Positions 6,123 through 8,354 of a stretch of 8,354 bases of DNA are shown here, in pieces (the first letter of the stretch is position 1; every line of letters starts with the position of its first letter). Origin of the DNA: Anaerolineales bacterium Chloro_02 (GTDB lineage Bacteria > Chloroflexota > Anaerolineae > Anaerolineales > Anaerolineaceae); contig LUZV01000035.1 of assembly GCA_001603765.1 (NCBI GenBank), positions 1-8,354 of the forward strand. The letters run 5' to 3'. The position numbers were made by a program, and so were the translations under genes. A model generated the notes under the pieces. That model was not told where the DNA came from. It did not search any database and saw nothing but the letters and a program-made list of their open reading frames with translations.

Positions 6123-6345
6123 AACCTCAGCTTGTGCAGGATAGCGAGTTAATAGCATCAGGAAGATATGTGAATTTGGCGAGGGAGCATAATTCGCTAT
6201 TAGTTGAAGGGGCCAAAAGGGGTGAAAATTCGCGTTTTTTCATTCTTTGATTGTTTTTTGGGTCGAATAAACAATAATTCTCCGCCCTGATTCTGAAGAG
6301 CAGGGACATGTTCTTAAACACCTACAGCATGGCTTATACAACCGC
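6123..6345. other. Divergent intergenic region with a long-range inverted repeat
   Basis: Together with its flanks (6074-6402) this is the longest gene-free stretch. No recognisable protein is encoded on either strand. ATAGCGAGTT (6131-6140) faces AATTCGCTAT (6191-6200), 9 of 10 complementary and fully paired as RNA with one G-U, and TAATAGC (6140-6146) can compete for the overlapping right arm. CCCTG (6285-6289) and CAGGG (6301-6305) form a shorter dyad. A T-rich run occupies about 6234-6259. Confidence 0.4.
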
Positions 6346-6374
6346 TTGTCATTGATCGTCTACAAATGTAAACT
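6346..6374 (+). promoter_or_regulatory. Promoter of the copYA operon
   Basis: -35 TTGTCA (6346-6351; 5 of 6 consensus), a 17-base spacer and -10 TAAACT (6369-6374; 4 of 6). The predicted start is near 6381, which leaves a leader of about 22 bases containing the ribosome site. The CopY operator overlaps the end of the spacer and the first two bases of the -10 element. Confidence 0.7.
6361..6370 (+). promoter_or_regulatory. CopY operator (cop box)
   Basis: TACAAATGTA is an exact match to the cop box consensus TACANNTGTA known for CopY repressors. It is 33 bases before the copY start codon and straddles the promoter spacer and -10 element, so bound repressor would block RNA polymerase. It is the only exact copy I found in the window. 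Confidence 0.88.
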
Positions 6375-6388
6375 ATGAGCAGTTAATC

Positions 6389-6395
6389 GGAAGGA
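6389..6395 (+). promoter_or_regulatory. Ribosome binding site of copY
   Basis: GGAAGGA at 6389-6395 lies 7 bases before ATG 6403 and fixes that codon as the start. Confidence 0.7.
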
Positions 6396-6402
6396 CAGAG
6401 AA

Positions 6403-6885
6403 ATGACTGAAAATCTCAATATCAGCGCCGCGGAATGGGAAGTGATGCGGGTGGTTTGGGCTAATGGCGAAACCACCAGCCAGACAATCAACTTTATCCT
6501 GAAAGGGAAGCGCGGTTGGAGTTCGTCGACCGTCAAGACCCTGATTGGCAGGCTGGTTAGCAAGGGCTATTTACAAACACGCAAAAACGCGCGGCACTAC
6601 GTTTATTCAACCCATCTTGAAGAGCCTGAGAGCCTTAAGTCAGAAATCGCGAGCCTGCTGGAGCGGATCTGCAGCCGAAAAATCCCAAATTTGATAGCCT
6701 ATCTGATTGAAAAAACTCCAATGATCGCCGAAGATGTGGTGATGCTTCAGGCTGTGCTGCAGGCGAAGCAAGCGGTCGCGGAGGTTCCTTGCGATTGCTT
6801 CCCTGGGCAGTGCACCTGCCACTTGCATTCAATTGATTCGATACTTTCAAACTATTCTCACGAGGAGAAAGAACATGCAAACTAA
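6403..6885 (+). CDS. copY: CopY-type copper-responsive transcriptional repressor
   Basis: DNA-binding repressor of the BlaI/MecI/CopY family, 160 residues. Residues about 5-75 are the winged helix: ISAAEWEVMRVVWANGETTS, then WSSSTVKTLIGRLVSKGYL (recognition helix and wing), then RHYVY. Residues about 76-125 are the helical dimerisation part. The metal hook is CDCFPGQCTC (Cys130, 132, 137, 139), an exact CxCx4CxC, which in characterised CopY binds zinc in the repressing state and Cu(I) on release. This hook distinguishes CopY from BlaI/MecI, which lack it. A 21-residue tail rich in His and Glu follows. An exact cop box in its own promoter indicates autoregulation, and the gene overlaps copA by 11 bases. 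Confidence 0.95.
   Translation: MTENLNISAAEWEVMRVVWANGETTSQTINFILKGKRGWSSSTVKTLIGRLVSKGYLQTRKNARHYVYSTHLEEPESLKSEIASLLERICSRKIPNLIAYLIEKTPMIAEDVVMLQAVLQAKQAVAEVPCDCFPGQCTCHLHSIDSILSNYSHEEKEHAN
6862..6867 (+). promoter_or_regulatory. Ribosome binding site of copA inside copY
   Basis: GAGGAG at 6862-6867 lies 7 bases before ATG 6875 within the last codons of copY. The overlap suggests translational coupling and decides the copA start. Confidence 0.8.
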
Positions 6886-8354
6886 AAATTTACCGATTGA
6901 AGGGATGACCTGCGCGGCTTGTTCCACTGCTGTTGAGCGCGCGGTTCGCAAATTGCCCGGCGTGACTGAAGCAAACGTCAATTTGTCTGCTGAGAATCTG
7001 CACCTGAGCTTTGATGAAACCCAGGTTACACTCGAGGAAGTGGCGCGGGCTGTGGATGATGCTGGCTACAAGGCGGTCATTCCCACTCAGCACATTCAGC
7101 TCGAAGTACAGGGCATGACATGCGCGGCATGTTCGGCGACAGTTGAGCGCGTTGTGGGCAAATTGCCCGGCGTGCAGAGCGCGGCGGTTAACCTCGCCTC
7201 CGAAACGCTGACGCTCGATTATGACCCAACTGAAATCAGCTTACAGCAGGTGGTTGGGGCGGTCTCCGAAGCCGGATACCAGGCTATTTTGCCGGTTGAA
7301 AGCTCCGTTGAGGATGAACTTGAAAGAAAGAAGGCTCAAAAAGCCAAACGCCTGGATAACCTTAAAAAGCGGTTCATCATCAGTGCTATTCTGACTATCC
7401 CCTTGCTGATCATTTCTATGGGACCGATGCTTGGTTTGCCGTTGCCAGCGTTTTTGGATCCATCCATCAACCCGCTAAATAATGCCCTGGCTCAACTGCT
7501 GCTGACCACGCCGGTGGTGGTTATGGGCTGGTCCTACTACCTGAACGGCTTCCGCAATCTGATCAAGCTGCACCCGAACATGGACTCGCTGATTGCCATT
7601 GGCACCGGCTCCGCCTACCTTTACAGCCTTTACGCCCTTTGGAACATCACGCGCGGACACGCTCATTTCGCGCATTCGCTCTACTTTGAGTCCGCCGCGG
7701 TGGTGCTGACATTGATCACGCTGGGTAAATTCATGGAAGCTCGCGCGACGGGCAAGACCTCGGAGGCGATCCAAAAGCTGATGGCGCTCTCACCAAAAAA
7801 GGCGCGGGTTTTGCGCGGCGGTCAGGAGGTGGAAATTGACGCCAGCCAGGTGTTGGTTGGGGATGAGGTTGTGGTGCGCCCAGGCGAAAGCTTCCCCGTG
7901 GACGGGGTCGTTTTGGACGGGGCAACCAGCGTGGATGAATCGATGTTGACGGGTGAAAGCCTGCCGGTGGAGAAAACCATTGGCGATAACGTCACCGGCG
8001 CTTCTATGAACATCAATGGATCCGTGCGGTTTAAAGCTACACGGGTTGGCAAGGACACCGCACTGGCGCAAATAATCCGCCTGGTTGAAAACGCGCAAGG
8101 CACCAAGGCTCCGATCGCCAAACTCGCGGATAAAATCTCCGGGATTTTCGTTCCGATTGTGATCGTGCTTGGGGCGCTGGCGGCGCTCGGATGGGTATTG
8201 ATCGGCAAGGAAAGCGTGGAATTCGGATTGACGATCTTTGTGGCAGTGATGGTGATTGCCTGCCCTTGCGCGCTTGGTCTGGCGACGCCGACAGCGCTCA
8301 CCGTTGGCATGGGCAAGGGCGCGGAGCAAGGCGTGTTGATTAAAAGCGGAGACG
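6875..8354 (+). CDS. copA: Cu(I)-exporting P1B-type ATPase, 3' end cut by the window
   Basis: Inner-membrane pump that uses ATP to move Cu(I) out of the cytoplasm. The visible 493 residues start with two HMA metal-binding domains (about 5-70 and 75-140), each with GMTCAAC (Cys13/16 and Cys83/86). The membrane part has helices near 166-187, 203-222, 234-255 and 266-288. The actuator domain (about 295-410) carries the dephosphorylation loop LTGES (Thr359-Gly360-Glu361). Helices near 423-445 and 450-475 follow, the last with the transport motif Cys463-Pro-Cys465. CPC with N-terminal CxxC domains is the signature of Cu(I) (P1B-1) pumps. The phosphorylation motif DKTGT and the ATP-binding domain lie beyond the window, and no stop occurs. 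The start overlaps copY by 11 bases and has its own ribosome site, so both are made from the cop-box promoter. Silver may also be exported. Confidence 0.96.
   Translation, partial: MQTKNLPIEGMTCAACSTAVERAVRKLPGVTEANVNLSAENLHLSFDETQVTLEEVARAVDDAGYKAVIPTQHIQLEVQGMTCAACSATVERVVGKLPGVQSAAVNLASETLTLDYDPTEISLQQVVGAVSEAGYQAILPVESSVEDELERKKAQKAKRLDNLKKRFIISAILTIPLLIISMGPMLGLPLPAFLDPSINPLNNALAQLLLTTPVVVMGWSYYLNGFRNLIKLHPNMDSLIAIGTGSAYLYSLYALWNITRGHAHFAHSLYFESAAVVLTLITLGKFMEARATGKTSEAIQKLMALSPKKARVLRGGQEVEIDASQVLVGDEVVVRPGESFPVDGVVLDGATSVDESMLTGESLPVEKTIGDNVTGASMNINGSVRFKATRVGKDTALAQIIRLVENAQGTKAPIAKLADKISGIFVPIVIVLGALAALGWVLIGKESVEFGLTIFVAVMVIACPCALGLATPTALTVGMGKGAEQGVLIKSGD

Noticed and set aside
6285..6305. 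CCCTG/CAGGG hairpin as a terminator
   Set aside because: Only five pairs, an 11-base loop and no T-run on either strand.
6127..6321. 64-codon minus-strand open frame in the divergent intergenic region
   Set aside because: No recognisable motif, no convincing ribosome site, and a composition unlike the neighbouring proteins.
7790..8329. Long minus-strand open frames opposite copA
   Set aside because: The plus strand encodes an unmistakable CopA with TGE and CPC motifs in the same place. The antisense frames have no recognisable domain and low-complexity Arg/Pro/His composition typical of shadow frames.

Overview
The window is a bacterial chromosomal segment of moderate GC content, densely coded, with no transposase, integrase, CRISPR array or phage gene visible. 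The taxon is an inference: a secreted/anchored von Willebrand-like protein with a C-terminal cytosolic FHA domain, a DUF2804 protein, a NYN/OST-HTH protein and tRNA genes without an encoded CCA end together suggest a Chloroflexota lineage, most likely Anaerolineae. A CopY-type copper repressor is better known from Firmicutes, so a Firmicute cannot be excluded.

Layout. Positions 31-1318 (+): msrA (peptide methionine sulfoxide reductase), then a NYN-domain/OST-HTH protein that may be translated from a leaderless transcript and ends at a strong Rho-independent terminator (1319-1353). Positions 1415-2434 (+): a complete DUF2804 protein. Positions 2435-2656: non-coding, ending in the terminator of the minus-strand tRNA unit. 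Positions 2657-2853 (-): two serine tRNAs, Ser(UGA) then Ser(GCU), with an excellent promoter and a terminator. Positions 2933-4768 (-): a 611-residue exported, single-pass protein with a degenerate VWA-like ectodomain and a degenerate FHA domain. Positions 4855-5679 (-): a Cof-type HAD phosphatase. Positions 5765-6073 (-): a small GNAT acetyltransferase. Positions 6074-6402: a 329-bp divergent intergenic region. Positions 6403-8354 (+): the copper-responsive operon copY-copA, with copA running off the end of the window.

The best-supported system is copYA. A perfect CopY operator (TACAAATGTA) lies across the spacer and -10 element of a good promoter. The repressor has an intact CxCx4CxC metal hook, and its last 11 bases overlap the start of copA, which encodes a Cu(I) P1B-type ATPase with two CxxC metal-binding domains and the CPC membrane motif. 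The expected circuit is: copper loads CopY, CopY leaves the operator, and repressor and exporter are made together. The remaining genes look like ordinary housekeeping or single-gene units. msrA fits oxidative protein repair, and no functional link between the other genes is evident. The points most worth a second look are substitutions at normally conserved sites in MsrA and in the FHA/VWA protein, the probable leaderless NYN transcript, and several unexplained inverted repeats in the intergenic gaps.
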